Counted from the first letter of the stretch, positions 26,871 to 35,566 are shown. The stretch is DNA of 43,755 bases from Balneolaceae bacterium (GCA_007693395.1 REDS01000034.1:1-43755); one strand, 5' to 3'. The notes: generated by a model not told the origin, from the sequence alone. Program-made: numbers and translations.

Positions 26871-27521
26871 ATGATTTCTTTGAAGAGTGTTCGCCACCGT
26901 TATAATTCTTTTACTACAGTAGAACTGCCTGATATTAACCTTATACCCGGTTCTGATTTACTTTTATTGGGGCTCTCAGGAAGTGGAAAATCTACACTGA
27001 TTCATATTCTTGCGGGCCTCCTGAAACCAACTGAGGGCAGTTACACTCTTCTGGGAACCGATCTCTATGAACTAAATGAACCTGAAAGGGATCAATACAG
27101 AGGAAAAAATATTGGAGTGATTTTCCAGCAGATGCATCTTATTAGCACACTGAACATTTTCGAAAATTTAAAGCTGGCGCAGTATTTGGCCGGGCTGAAG
27201 CCAAACAGTGAAATGATTGAACAACTTTGTGCAGATCTGGATGTTGCAGATAAATTGCAAAGCTTTCCCGATGAGCTGAGCCAGGGGCAGAAGCAGAGAG
27301 CATCTATAGCCCGGGCTGTTGTGAATAAACCGGTACTCTTACTTGCGGATGAACCTACATCAAGCCTTGATGACCTCAGAAGTAACGACGTAATTCTATT
27401 GCTAAAAGAGCAGGCAGAAAAAAATGAAGCTACACTAATTATTTCAACGCATGATCAACGGGTAAAAAGTCATTTCAACAATATTGTTGATATTGACAAG
27501 ATTCAAAAAGAGGTGGTTTAA
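26871..27521 (+). CDS. ABC transporter ATP-binding protein (LolD/MacB-type)
   Basis: A 216-residue ATPase of the MacB/LolD group. Walker A is GLSGSGKS (34-41), the Q-loop is VIFQQMHLIS, the signature is LSQGQKQR (136-143) and Walker B is LLLADEPTSSLDD (156-168); the switch His lies in ISTHDQRV. ATPases of this group work with FtsX-fold permeases in mechanotransmission or extraction rather than classic import, and the next gene encodes exactly such a permease. The start is ATG 26871. The next gene starts 1 bp after the stop. Confidence 0.92.
   Translation: MISLKSVRHRYNSFTTVELPDINLIPGSDLLLLGLSGSGKSTLIHILAGLLKPTEGSYTLLGTDLYELNEPERDQYRGKNIGVIFQQMHLISTLNIFENLKLAQYLAGLKPNSEMIEQLCADLDVADKLQSFPDELSQGQKQRASIARAVVNKPVLLLADEPTSSLDDLRSNDVILLLKEQAEKNEATLIISTHDQRVKSHFNNIVDIDKIQKEVV
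27509..27516 (+). promoter_or_regulatory. Shine-Dalgarno-like AGAGGTGG fixing the permease start
   Basis: AGAGGTGG ends 6 nt before the ATG at 27523 and so supports that start over the upstream in-frame TTG at 27484, which would lie inside the ATPase gene. Confidence 0.6.
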
Positions 27522-27522
27522 G

Positions 27523-28872
27523 ATGAATCTGATGAAACTAAGCCTCTCGTATCTGAGGCGTAGGTTACTCAACACACTACTGAATGTGTTACTCCTATCA
27601 ATGGGTATTGCAACCGTTGTACTTCTTCTGCTATTTAGTTTTCAGCTTGAGGATAATCTGTACAAAAATGCAGAGGGAATAGATGTTGTCGTTGGCGCTA
27701 AGGGGAGCCCTATCCAGCTCATACTTTCAAGTATTTATCATATCGATTCCCCTACAGGCAACATAAACCTTGGCGAAGCAAAGCAGCTGATGAGGCACCC
27801 AATGGTTGCAGAATCGGTGCCGCTTGCTCTGGGCGACAATTACCGGGGGTTCAGAATTGTTGGCACAACCACACAGTATCACGAAAAATATGCAGCCAAA
27901 CTACTTGAAGGAGTGCTTTGGGATTATGAATTTGAAATTGTAGTCGGTGCGGATGTAGCAAATACCGAAAACCTGAACATTGGCGATGCAATCTACAGCT
28001 CACATGGCTTTACTGCATCGGGCCATACTCATGACGACCGCGCTCTCATCGTAACGGGTATCCTTCAACCAACCAGTACAGTAATTGACGGGCTGATACT
28101 TACAGGTGTGGAAACCATGTGGGGCATACACGAACATCATGAACATGAAGACGAACATGATCATGAACATCAACAAGACAACCATCATCACAACCACAGC
28201 TACGAACACGTCGATGAGCATCATCACAACCACGGGCATGTCTATGAGTACCAGCATGGGAACAATTATCATCATTCACGTGGCAGGAATATTACCGATA
28301 CCAGTTTTTTAAACGACCACTATAACGATGAACAGATTACATCAATGTTGATTCGTTACAGCAATCCACTCGCTGCGGCTCAATTCCCTCGTTTTGTTAA
28401 TGAAAATACGTCAATGCAGGCAGCAGCACCCGCTTTCGAAATTACGCGGCTCTTGAATCTGTTGGGGGTTGGAATCGACGCAATTCGCATTTTTGCTTTT
28501 GTGCTGATATTTGCTTCAGTGCTCGGAATCTTCATTGCGCTCTTGAACTCAATGAAAGAGCGAAAATATGATCTTGCTATTATGAGAACACTTGGAGGTT
28601 CGCGCTTTACACTGTTTTCACTTGTAATTGTTGAAGGAGTACTGATTTCACTTGCCGGGGGAATATTGGGGATTCTTTTCGGCCATGCAGCAATTGAGAT
28701 TGTTGGCAGGTTCTTTTCTGAAGCTCAGCAATTTGAAGTTACCGGTTTCGTTTTTATTACCGCAGAGTGGGCCGTTTTGGCTCTCGCACTAATAGTTGGA
28801 ATAATAGCTTCAATAATACCTGCTTTTATGGCATATAAAACCGATATTGCGCAAACCTTAGCAAAAGCATGA
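27523..28872 (+). CDS. FtsX-family ABC permease with His-rich extracytoplasmic loop
   Basis: A 449-residue MacB/FtsX-type permease. TM1 is at about residues 11-40 (LLNVLLLSMGIATVVLLLL), then a large periplasmic domain, then three C-terminal helices with the FtsX pattern (ALLNSMKERKYDLAIMRTLGGSR). Between residues of about 202 and 256 there is an insert with about 20 His interleaved with Glu, Asp and Asn, a probable metal-binding segment in the periplasm. The start at ATG 27523 is supported by a Shine-Dalgarno sequence and by the family N-terminus. Its stop overlaps the next ATG (ATGA). With the ATPase and the DUF3299-like protein this resembles a zinc-regulated ABC cluster known from Vibrio (the zrg genes, as I recall). 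The direction of metal movement is not established. Confidence 0.88.
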   Translation: MNLMKLSLSYLRRRLLNTLLNVLLLSMGIATVVLLLLFSFQLEDNLYKNAEGIDVVVGAKGSPIQLILSSIYHIDSPTGNINLGEAKQLMRHPMVAESVPLALGDNYRGFRIVGTTTQYHEKYAAKLLEGVLWDYEFEIVVGADVANTENLNIGDAIYSSHGFTASGHTHDDRALIVTGILQPTSTVIDGLILTGVETMWGIHEHHEHEDEHDHEHQQDNHHHNHSYEHVDEHHHNHGHVYEYQHGNNYHHSRGRNITDTSFLNDHYNDEQITSMLIRYSNPLAAAQFPRFVNENTSMQAAAPAFEITRLLNLLGVGIDAIRIFAFVLIFASVLGIFIALLNSMKERKYDLAIMRTLGGSRFTLFSLVIVEGVLISLAGGILGILFGHAAIEIVGRFFSEAQQFEVTGFVFITAEWAVLALALIVGIIASIIPAFMAYKTDIAQTLAKA

Positions 28873-29324
28873 ACAATATGAAATATTCAAGGTCTATACT
28901 TTTGCTGCTTATTCTGCTCTTTTTTACTCAAGTGCTGGCAGCATGGAATCTGAATGAATCAGAAACAGAGGCTTTAAACTGGGAGGCACTTTCGGCTGTT
29001 GAGTGGATTTTTGAAGATGGATTTTATCACGCTCTATTTAATGAAGAGCAAGAAGCACTTGATGGGAAAACCATGATTGTACAAGGTTACATGTTTCCCC
29101 TTGAATATACAAGAAGGCATCAAACCTTTATTGTTAGCAGCGCTCCAATGGGCATGTGCTTTTTTTGCGGCCCAGGGGAAGCGGAGGGAATGGTTTATGT
29201 TCAGACAAACGATCCCATCGATTACTCGCAAAGGCCTATTAAACTGAAGGGTACATTTGGGCTTGTGAGAGATCCATCCATGGGCGTAATTTATGAACTT
29301 AAAGATGCAGAATTAATTCGTTGA
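28869..29324 (+). CDS. DUF3299-like exported protein
   Basis: A 151-residue protein with an N-terminal signal peptide (MKYSRSILLLLILLFFTQVLA) and probable cleavage before AWN. The body has the DUF3299 pattern: a conserved VQGYMFPLE strand, TFIVSSAPMGMCFFCGPGEAEGMVYV with a CxxC, then LKGTFGL. In canonical DUF3299 proteins the C-x-H/P region is thought to bind metal; here CFFCGPG is a compact variant. The ATG at 28869 overlaps the permease stop; ATG 28878 is an alternative. Its position after an ATPase and an FtsX permease repeats the order seen in zinc-regulated clusters elsewhere. Confidence 0.75.
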   Translation: MNNMKYSRSILLLLILLFFTQVLAAWNLNESETEALNWEALSAVEWIFEDGFYHALFNEEQEALDGKTMIVQGYMFPLEYTRRHQTFIVSSAPMGMCFFCGPGEAEGMVYVQTNDPIDYSQRPIKLKGTFGLVRDPSMGVIYELKDAELIR

Positions 29325-29332
29325 GATAAAAA

Positions 29333-29677
29333 ATGCTAAACAGGTTGTGCATACTTCGCAGTAAATCAATGGCCTTCTATCTGGTGATGGCAGGCTTGTT
29401 TACGATGCTAGTGCACCCTGTAACACATGTTTTTGAAACGCACAACTCTGAGCACCACCATCAACAGAACGAACTTCCTTCACCTGATCAGAATAGTGAT
29501 GACTGTATTGAGTGCGTTTTAACAACCGCTTCTGCACTTGATAAGCCAGCATCTGATACAGGTTACTTACCATTAAGCTTTACAAACCAATTTTCTACAG
29601 AAACCTCTTCTGAAAATCAGCGGATCATTACCGGTTTCTCCCTCAGGGGGCCTCCCTCTTTCTTATACATGTCCTAA
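29333..29677 (+). CDS. Small membrane-anchored protein with His cluster, CxxC and RGPP tail (DUF2946-like)
   Basis: A 114-residue protein. One N-terminal membrane segment (MAFYLVMAGLFTMLVHPV) is followed by HNSEHHHQQ, then CIEC (Cys58, Cys61), a linker and a C-terminal RGPP at 105-108. A hydrophobic helix plus His cluster, a CxxC and an RxPP near the end is typical of small DUF2946-like proteins encoded next to TonB receptors and metal genes; none has a settled role. It closely parallels the protein at 37635-37985. It begins 8 bp after the DUF3299-like gene, so it belongs to the same operon. Confidence 0.7.
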   Translation: MLNRLCILRSKSMAFYLVMAGLFTMLVHPVTHVFETHNSEHHHQQNELPSPDQNSDDCIECVLTTASALDKPASDTGYLPLSFTNQFSTETSSENQRIITGFSLRGPPSFLYMS

Positions 29678-29774
29678 ATCTCTCATAAACCAAGCCCGCT
29701 TAATCCGAGAAGGGGTTGGATAACATGTATAACTGTACCGGTTCACTTCACTGGTATTTATTCTGAAGAAAACT

Positions 29775-30839
29775 ATGGTGTCCACTAAAATTCCAATAAC
29801 AATATTATGTGGTTTCCTCGGGTCTGGAAAAACCACAATGCTGAACTATATACTCGAACATAATGAAGGTAAAAAAGTAGCAGTAATCGTCAACGAGTTT
29901 GGTGAAGTAAATGTAGATTCCCGACTTGTTAAACATACAACCGAAAAGATGATTGAGCTTTCCAACGGTTGTATTTGCTGCACATTGAGGGGCGACTTGA
30001 TTCAAGGAGTGAACGACCTTATCCGCAGCCATGAGGTTGATCATATTGTAATTGAGTCTACCGGAATCGGTGAACCCATACCAATAGCACAGGCATTTTA
30101 TGTTCAACCGGAATTACTGGCTTTGAACCCCGAGTTGCCAAACATTCAAAGCAAAGTTAAGGTAGATGCAATTATAACTGTTGTTGATAGTGCACAGTTT
30201 TTGGATATGTATCAGAAACACAGTTTGGTACCAGGTGATGAATTTAAAAGGGGCTACGGCCAGCTTCTGGCTGAGCAGATTGAAGGGGCAGATATTCTGA
30301 TATTGAATAAGACAGATCAGGCCTCTGAAAGCCAGGTTAAAACCCTTCGCGAATTATTTGCATCGATGAACCCAAGGGCAGATATAATTGAAGCTTGTTA
30401 TGGAGAAGTTGAAATAAACCGGATTGTAAATACGAATATTTTTGATATCGAAATAGCTGAGCAGTCCTCTCTCTGGGTGGCCGAATTGGAGAAAGGTGAA
30501 AGTTCTGAGGCAGATGAGTATGGAATTGAAACATTTGTCTACAGTACTTCAGAAAGATTCGATGAGAGAAAATTAATGGATGCCCTGCAAGAGGGATTGA
30601 GTGATAACATATTTCGCTCAAAAGGTTTAGTTGCCTTAGATGGTACTGATGATGCCTTTCTGTGGAACCATGCCGGCCGGTTTCTTGAATTCAAGCGGAT
30701 TGGAAGATTTGCGCATCCTGATGATGCAAAATCTGAGATTGTATTTATCGGTCAATCATTAAACAAGGCTGAATTAAAACAACAGCTTGATTCTGCTCAC
30801 AGCTTGGATCTGGCTTTTAATAATTACCAGCATAAGTAA
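29775..30839 (+). CDS. COG0523 (CobW/ZigA/ZNG1-like) GTPase, putative zinc metallochaperone
   Basis: A 354-residue G3E-family GTPase. The P-loop GFLGSGKT is at 13-20, the metal-binding CICC at 66-69 ([11 protein letters not shown]), Walker B is [11 protein letters not shown] (91-101), the guanine-specificity motif NKTD is at 178-181, and a CobW C-terminal domain ([15 protein letters not shown] onward) follows. COG0523 proteins of the ZNG1/YeiR/ZigA type deliver zinc to client proteins under zinc limitation. There are no His-rich stretches. It lies 97 bp after the RGPP gene and could be the last gene of the metal operon or have its own promoter in that gap. No cobalamin genes are nearby, so CobW proper is unlikely. 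Confidence 0.9.
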   Translation: MVSTKIPITILCGFLGSGKTTMLNYILEHNEGKKVAVIVNEFGEVNVDSRLVKHTTEKMIELSNGCICCTLRGDLIQGVNDLIRSHEVDHIVIESTGIGEPIPIAQAFYVQPELLALNPELPNIQSKVKVDAIITVVDSAQFLDMYQKHSLVPGDEFKRGYGQLLAEQIEGADILILNKTDQASESQVKTLRELFASMNPRADIIEACYGEVEINRIVNTNIFDIEIAEQSSLWVAELEKGESSEADEYGIETFVYSTSERFDERKLMDALQEGLSDNIFRSKGLVALDGTDDAFLWNHAGRFLEFKRIGRFAHPDDAKSEIVFIGQSLNKAELKQQLDSAHSLDLAFNNYQHK

Positions 30840-30854
30840 CCCGAATGTACAGTT

Positions 30855-30917
30855 GGTTGATAGCCTTCTGTACTCTTCATCCTACAATTAGTCACTAACA
30901 TGCTTGGGTTGATAGCC
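30855..30917. repeat. Paired 11-bp direct repeats flanking a small palindrome, upstream of the NosF-like operon
   Basis: GGTTGATAGCC occurs at 30855-30865 and at 30907-30917, 52 bp apart (about five helical turns). TTAGTCACTAA, a near-palindrome with arms TTAGT/ACTAA, lies between them at 30888-30898. The whole set sits 58-120 bp before the ATPase start. It may be a binding region for a regulator; no consensus is known to me. Confidence 0.35.
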
Positions 30918-30974
30918 CTTGCGTGTTTTAAACTTCAAACTATAGAAATATTCCAATAAAATGGTGTAAACAGT

Positions 30975-31676
30975 ATGATTGATATAAAAAACCTGACCAA
31001 AAGTTTTGGAAACACAGTTGCTGTGAAAAATCTGAATCTGTATGTAGCAAAGGGAGAGATTTACTGCCTGCTCGGTGCAAACGGAGCAGGAAAAACTACA
31101 ACCATCAACTCGTTGCTGAATCTGGTACTACCAGAAGACGGGACAGCTAAAATAGATGGGCTAATTGTTACAGATGAGCCACTTAATACAAAGGAAAAAC
31201 TTACCTATATACCTGAAAATTTAGCTCTCTATCCTGCATTATCTGGAGTTGAGAATTTACAGTTTTTTTGCGGGCTATCAGGAATAAAACTGTCTGACAG
31301 TAACGCGGTATCAAATTTAAAGGCAGCAGGCTTACAGGAAGATGCTACCCATAAACGCGTTGGAGGGTATTCTAAAGGGATGAGGCAAAAAGTAGGAATT
31401 GCTCTTGCCATAGCCCGCAGTTCCGAAGTTTTGCTGCTCGATGAACCCACAAGTGGGCTTGATCCGGCTGCAAGCAGTGATTTTGCCACGCTTCTTACAG
31501 AAATGAAAGAACGAGGAGCAGCAGTTTTGATGGCAACCCACGACCTTTTCCGTGCCAAAGAAACCGGTACGAAGATTGGCATAATGAACAGGGGATCCCT
31601 GGTTGATGAGCTCAACGCAGCAGATGTAACCCACAGCGACCTTGAGAAGATATATCTAAACCACATGAGGGCCTGA
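30975..31676 (+). CDS. ABC transporter ATP-binding protein (NosF/CcmA-like)
   Basis: A 233-residue ATPase. Walker A is GANGAGKT (34-41), the signature is YSKGMRQK (132-139), Walker B is LLLDEPTSGLDP (153-164), and the switch His lies in ATHDLFRA. The sequence order and the paired downstream DUF3526-type permeases resemble ABC-2 exporters and the NosFY module of copper/nitrous-oxide reductase maturation, though nos genes are absent. The start is ATG 30975. It is followed after 2 bp by the first permease, so it is one operon. The substrate is unknown; its position between two metal-linked modules suggests an envelope or metal-protein maturation role. Confidence 0.9.
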   Translation: MIDIKNLTKSFGNTVAVKNLNLYVAKGEIYCLLGANGAGKTTTINSLLNLVLPEDGTAKIDGLIVTDEPLNTKEKLTYIPENLALYPALSGVENLQFFCGLSGIKLSDSNAVSNLKAAGLQEDATHKRVGGYSKGMRQKVGIALAIARSSEVLLLDEPTSGLDPAASSDFATLLTEMKERGAAVLMATHDLFRAKETGTKIGIMNRGSLVDELNAADVTHSDLEKIYLNHMRA

Positions 31677-31678
31677 TC

Positions 31679-33097
31679 ATGAACATCTATTCCATTGCCA
31701 GAAATCAACTAACGCAACTTGTTCGGGATAAAGTGGTTGCATCGCTTGGTTTGCTGATACTTCTACTACTTGGGATTTCAATAATTACAGGCATCAGTTA
31801 CTACAGTGAAATAACGGAGCAACATCAAGAGGCAGAAGAGCTGGCACGCTTACAGTGGGAAAAACAGGGAGATAAAAACCCCCACTCAGCAGCCCATTAC
31901 GGTACCTTTGCCTTTAAACCGGTAACGGTTCTATCTGTTTTTGAACCGGGTGTTGACCGTTATACCGGAGTTTCCATTTTTTTGGAAGGGCACAGACAAA
32001 ATTTTGCTGCCTATAGTTTGGCTGAAGATAAAGACAGCTCAAGACGCTTCGCAGAGCTTACATCGGCGTTTATCTTTGCCTACCTCTTTCCTCTTTTTAT
32101 CATTCTTGCAGGCTACCGCTCCATTACCGCCGAAAAGGAATCCGGAATGTACCGTTTTCTGAAAAGCCAGGGGGTGAGTACCGGCCAGCTCATTGCAGGA
32201 AAATCGCTGGGCTTATGGGCAGTAATCCTGCTTATCTACATCCCTTTTTTGGTGATAGGATTGATTTTTTTGTTCATTACAGGGGCAATTGGTGATAGTT
32301 TGGCCGGATTCCTGTTTATGGGGATCGTATGGCTGCTCTACTTTGGTGTGGTTGCTCACATCACCATTACTGTATCTGCTCTTGCAAATAGTTCGGGTTC
32401 ATCTATGGTTGTGCTGTTATCACTATGGATACTGAGCACACTTCTTGTGCCCAGGCTGATAACCAATGTTGCATCCGGGATACATCCTGTACCAAACACG
32501 TCAGAATTTTATCAGGCTGTGAGAACCGACCTTTTAGAAGGAATTGACGGGCATAATCCATACAGTGAGCACAGTGTGGCATTTCGCGATTCAGTTCTTG
32601 CAGCACACAGAGTTGATGATGTAGCCGACCTGCCGTTCAACTTCCGGGGGATGATGCTGCAGGAAGGAGAAGAGTTTGAGAAGAAAATATATGATCATCA
32701 TTTTGCTAAAATTGATGAGATACACCGTGCTCAGAACCGACTCTTTTCAATAAGTTCATTCCTGTCGCCAACCATTGCTGCCCGGATGTCTTCGATGGCT
32801 GTTGCCGGAACGGATATGCATGCCTTCAACCATTTTTCAGCAGAAGCAGAGGCATACCGAATTGAGCTTGTGCGAGAATTAAACATGGATTTAAAAATCA
32901 ACGCAGTTGGTGACAGAGCTGTAGGCTACACGGCCGGGGCAGACTTTTTTGCCCAAAACATAGCGTTCACGTACGAAAGGCCGGAATCTGTTTTTGTTAG
33001 TTCCACTCAGTTGATGCCACTGTTTATTACACTTCTCTGGTTTGTTGCATCTATTCTGATTCTCACTGTTGCAGCTCATAAAAAGGAGGAAATATAA
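31679..33097 (+). CDS. ABC-2 type permease, DUF3526-like (subunit 1)
   Basis: A 472-residue membrane protein. TM1 is near residue 20 (LGLLILLLLGISIITG); then a large extracytoplasmic region of about 100 residues; then helices around FAYLFPLFIILAGY, LIYIPFLVIGLIFL and the following segments; a second large periplasmic region (HPVPNTSEFYQ and after); and a final helix. SITAEKESGMYRFLKSQGVS in the cytoplasmic loop is typical of ABC-2 permeases contacting the ATPase. It has the DUF3526 layout found in Bacteroidetes. Its stop codon TAA overlaps the next ATG by one base (TAATG), so the two permeases are translationally coupled and probably form a heterodimer. Confidence 0.88.
   Translation: MNIYSIARNQLTQLVRDKVVASLGLLILLLLGISIITGISYYSEITEQHQEAEELARLQWEKQGDKNPHSAAHYGTFAFKPVTVLSVFEPGVDRYTGVSIFLEGHRQNFAAYSLAEDKDSSRRFAELTSAFIFAYLFPLFIILAGYRSITAEKESGMYRFLKSQGVSTGQLIAGKSLGLWAVILLIYIPFLVIGLIFLFITGAIGDSLAGFLFMGIVWLLYFGVVAHITITVSALANSSGSSMVVLLSLWILSTLLVPRLITNVASGIHPVPNTSEFYQAVRTDLLEGIDGHNPYSEHSVAFRDSVLAAHRVDDVADLPFNFRGMMLQEGEEFEKKIYDHHFAKIDEIHRAQNRLFSISSFLSPTIAARMSSMAVAGTDMHAFNHFSAEAEAYRIELVRELNMDLKINAVGDRAVGYTAGADFFAQNIAFTYERPESVFVSSTQLMPLFITLLWFVASILILTVAAHKKEEI
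33084..33089 (+). promoter_or_regulatory. Strong Shine-Dalgarno AGGAGG
   Basis: AGGAGG ends 7 nt before ATG 33097 and supports the second permease start within the TAATG overlap. Confidence 0.75.
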
Positions 33098-34401
33098 TGA
33101 TGACTCACATCTTCTCTTTTGAATGGCTGCATTTTCGTAAATCGGGTGTATTTTGGGGAACAGCAACAGCTTTGCCGTTGCTGATCGGTTTTAGCCTCTT
33201 TCTGGGCAGTGAACGAATCAATGAACAAAATGAAACCATTTCCGATATTATTGCAACTGAAACTGTTTTCTATGATAACATGCGCTCACAGCTTGAGGCT
33301 ATTGAACGAGGTGAAGCCGAGGTGGACGCATGGTTCCAAAACCCGGCCAATCCTTTAGTTTTAGGCCAATTCGGCCAGGCGGGACGGCACATTTTCCTTC
33401 ATCCAAATCCGCTGGCACCATTGGCAGCCGGCCAGCTTGATATCCTTCCCTACTACGGCAAAGTGACCCTCACAACTATGGAGCCTCTGAGAGATAATGC
33501 ACTTGAAAATCCATTCATGCAGGTTTCCGGATCATTCGATTTTGCATTTGTGCTGGTATGGCTCGTGCCGCTTTTCATTATAGTGATGGGATATAACGTG
33601 ATCTCCTCAGAAAGGGAGAGAGGCACGTATTCACTGCTTCAATCTCAGCCGGTATCCATGAGAACTATTTTAGTCCAAAAAATGATCTTCCGGTTTTTAC
33701 TGGTTTTCGGGATCATCATCCTATCGCTTTTCGTTTGGGCGGTTCTGTTTGGCATTAATCTCTTTAATATTCAGGGATTACAGTTAATAGCAGCTATCTC
33801 AATCTATGCAGCGTTTTGGTTTGCTCTCTGCGTATTGTTTAATCTCTTTCAAACAAGTTCTGCGATAAATGCGGTTGGGCTTACAGGCCTTTGGGTATTT
33901 TTTCTGCTTATCATTCCCTCCGTTATTTCACTCATCGTAATCTCTCTGCATCCCGTACCCTCACGTGCTCTTTGGATAACGGAACAGCGTGCTATTCAGC
34001 AGGCCATTCAGGCCGAGGGTGATGCCATTTTCGATACATGGGTAGTTGATCATCCCGAGGAATTTGTAGAAGGGGATACACCTCAATTTTATGACACCTG
34101 GATCAGGCGTTTTGTGTGGGCACAAGCCACAGAAGAGCGCGAACGCGAAGCTGAAAGGCAGTTTGAAGAGCCACGAGAAAGGCAGGCTCAGCTTGCTTCC
34201 CGCTTGAGGGTACTTTCACCCCCAATGACTCTTCAGGCCTGGCTTGAACGAAAAGCCGGCACCGACAAAGATCGCCTTCGGAGCCTTGAAAAAGAAATGC
34301 GTTCCTTTCAACAAGAATGGCAGGAGTTTTTTCTGCCCCGTTTTCAAAGGCTGGAGTTTTTTACAGCTGATGAGCTTACCGATTTACCTGCTCCACAGTA
34401 A
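33097..34401 (+). CDS. ABC-2 type permease, DUF3526-like (subunit 2)
   Basis: A 434-residue partner of the preceding permease with the same layout. TM1 is near residue 20-35 and is followed by a long periplasmic region with FFLHPNPLAPLAAGQ-type sequence. A helix FVLVWLVPLFIIVMGYNVI and the cytoplasmic SSERERGTYSLLQSQPVS loop follow. Then come several helices and a second periplasmic stretch with many Glu, Arg and Gln residues (ERAEREREAERQ-like). The two subunits share the 'SxEREx-G-x-YxxLxSQxVS' loop, so they are paralogues. The TAATG overlap and strong ribosome site indicate equal expression. Confidence 0.88.
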   Translation: MMTHIFSFEWLHFRKSGVFWGTATALPLLIGFSLFLGSERINEQNETISDIIATETVFYDNMRSQLEAIERGEAEVDAWFQNPANPLVLGQFGQAGRHIFLHPNPLAPLAAGQLDILPYYGKVTLTTMEPLRDNALENPFMQVSGSFDFAFVLVWLVPLFIIVMGYNVISSERERGTYSLLQSQPVSMRTILVQKMIFRFLLVFGIIILSLFVWAVLFGINLFNIQGLQLIAAISIYAAFWFALCVLFNLFQTSSAINAVGLTGLWVFFLLIIPSVISLIVISLHPVPSRALWITEQRAIQQAIQAEGDAIFDTWVVDHPEEFVEGDTPQFYDTWIRRFVWAQATEEREREAERQFEEPRERQAQLASRLRVLSPPMTLQAWLERKAGTDKDRLRSLEKEMRSFQQEWQEFFLPRFQRLEFFTADELTDLPAPQ

Positions 34402-34482
34402 AGAGCATATCCAAGTAATTAAAACCCATTCTAAAAAAATAGATGCTGACTGAACACATAAACAAAAAACCTTTAAAAGCTT

Positions 34483-35526
34483 ATGAACCGTAAATCATTT
34501 CTCAAAACATCTGCCCTTGGAATGGGCGCCTTGTTTCAAATGCCTTTTTCTGGTGAGCATTTTAGCGCTTCGGAGATGTATGAAGCGTTTAACCGGAATG
34601 TATCAACCGGCCGAATGTATGATGTGCTGATTATTGGCGGAAGTTTTGCCGGGTTATCTGCTGCGATGGGTTTGGGACGCTGTCTCAGATCTGTTTTGGT
34701 GATAGATGAAGGCCTGGCGCGAAATCGTACATCACCAAGTGCTAATAATCTCTTCAGCCGCGATGGACAAAATCCGGAGATAGTAAGGAGTGAAGCCAAA
34801 GAACAGTTACAGCAGTACAAAGAATACCTCAGCATAATAAGCGGCAGTGTAGAGGCGACATCGCAAGAAGATGACACTTTTGAAATTCAGCATGCCGATG
34901 GAAGTGTTTACAAAGCTAAACATATTGTTTTTGCCAGCGGTGTGACTGATAATCTGCAGGAGATAGATGGCTTGAAAGAACTTTGGGGCAGGGGTGTGTA
35001 TCATTGTCCCTATTGCCATGGCTGGGAAAACCGAGGCAAAAAAACAGTAGTGATTGGCGAAGGTGCACGTTTACTTGGTTTTGCTTCAAACATTACGAAT
35101 TGGACAGATAACATCACTTATTTTAGCCAGGGAGAGGCACTAAACTTACCAAATGAGACTGTATATATGTTGCGTGGTTTTGGTTTGGTAATCAGAGAAG
35201 AAAAAGTCGATCAAATCTCAAAAAGAGATGATGAGATACACATTCGCCTGGCTGGACAGGATGAATACGAAATTTTTGAGGCCTGCTATGCACCGGGCAT
35301 CGTTCGCGCAAACAGTACCCTTGCAGAATCTCTAGGATGTGAAATGAGAGATAATGGATCTATAGAGGTTGATGAAAGATATCAAAGTAGTGTAGCAAAC
35401 GTGTACGCAATAGGGGATGTAAGCAGCCGGTCAAACGGGCAGGTTATTCATGCAGCATACTCTGGAAACGTTGTGGCAGCTGCCATTAATAGAAAGATCA
35501 TACAGGCACGATTTTCATCATCCTAA
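34483..35526 (+). CDS. Thioredoxin-reductase-like flavoprotein with CPYC motif and N-terminal export signal
   Basis: A 347-residue FAD/NAD(P)-binding oxidoreductase. The first FAD motif is GGSFAGLSA (52-60). A redox-active pair sits in YHCPYCHGWE (Cys175, Cys178), a second nucleotide motif is near IGEGARLLG, and the FAD-end motif is YAIGD (308-312). The HCPYCHGWE context resembles GliT/HlmI-type dithiol oxidases more than TrxB. The N-terminus MNRKSFLKTSALGMGAL resembles a twin-arginine-type signal with RK in place of RR, so it may act outside the cytoplasm with its cofactor already bound. It starts at ATG 34483 and precedes the SOD gene by 40 bp. Confidence 0.85.
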   Translation: MNRKSFLKTSALGMGALFQMPFSGEHFSASEMYEAFNRNVSTGRMYDVLIIGGSFAGLSAAMGLGRCLRSVLVIDEGLARNRTSPSANNLFSRDGQNPEIVRSEAKEQLQQYKEYLSIISGSVEATSQEDDTFEIQHADGSVYKAKHIVFASGVTDNLQEIDGLKELWGRGVYHCPYCHGWENRGKKTVVIGEGARLLGFASNITNWTDNITYFSQGEALNLPNETVYMLRGFGLVIREEKVDQISKRDDEIHIRLAGQDEYEIFEACYAPGIVRANSTLAESLGCEMRDNGSIEVDERYQSSVANVYAIGDVSSRSNGQVIHAAYSGNVVAAAINRKIIQARFSSS

Positions 35527-35566
35527 ACCAAAAAAACTTTTTAAACCTCAAACCTAATCCAAAGTC

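Noticed and set aside
27990-28320. Long Met/Val-rich minus-strand frame and His-rich plus-strand alternative frame
   Set aside because: These are mirror frames of the His-rich coding segment of the permease (repeated CAT/CAC codons read as ATG/GTG on the other strand), not separate genes.
34483-35526. Thioredoxin reductase (trxB)
   Set aside because: The CPYC sits in an HCPYCHGWE context, there is an export-type N-terminus, and no thioredoxin gene is adjacent; a GliT-like dithiol oxidase is a better match.
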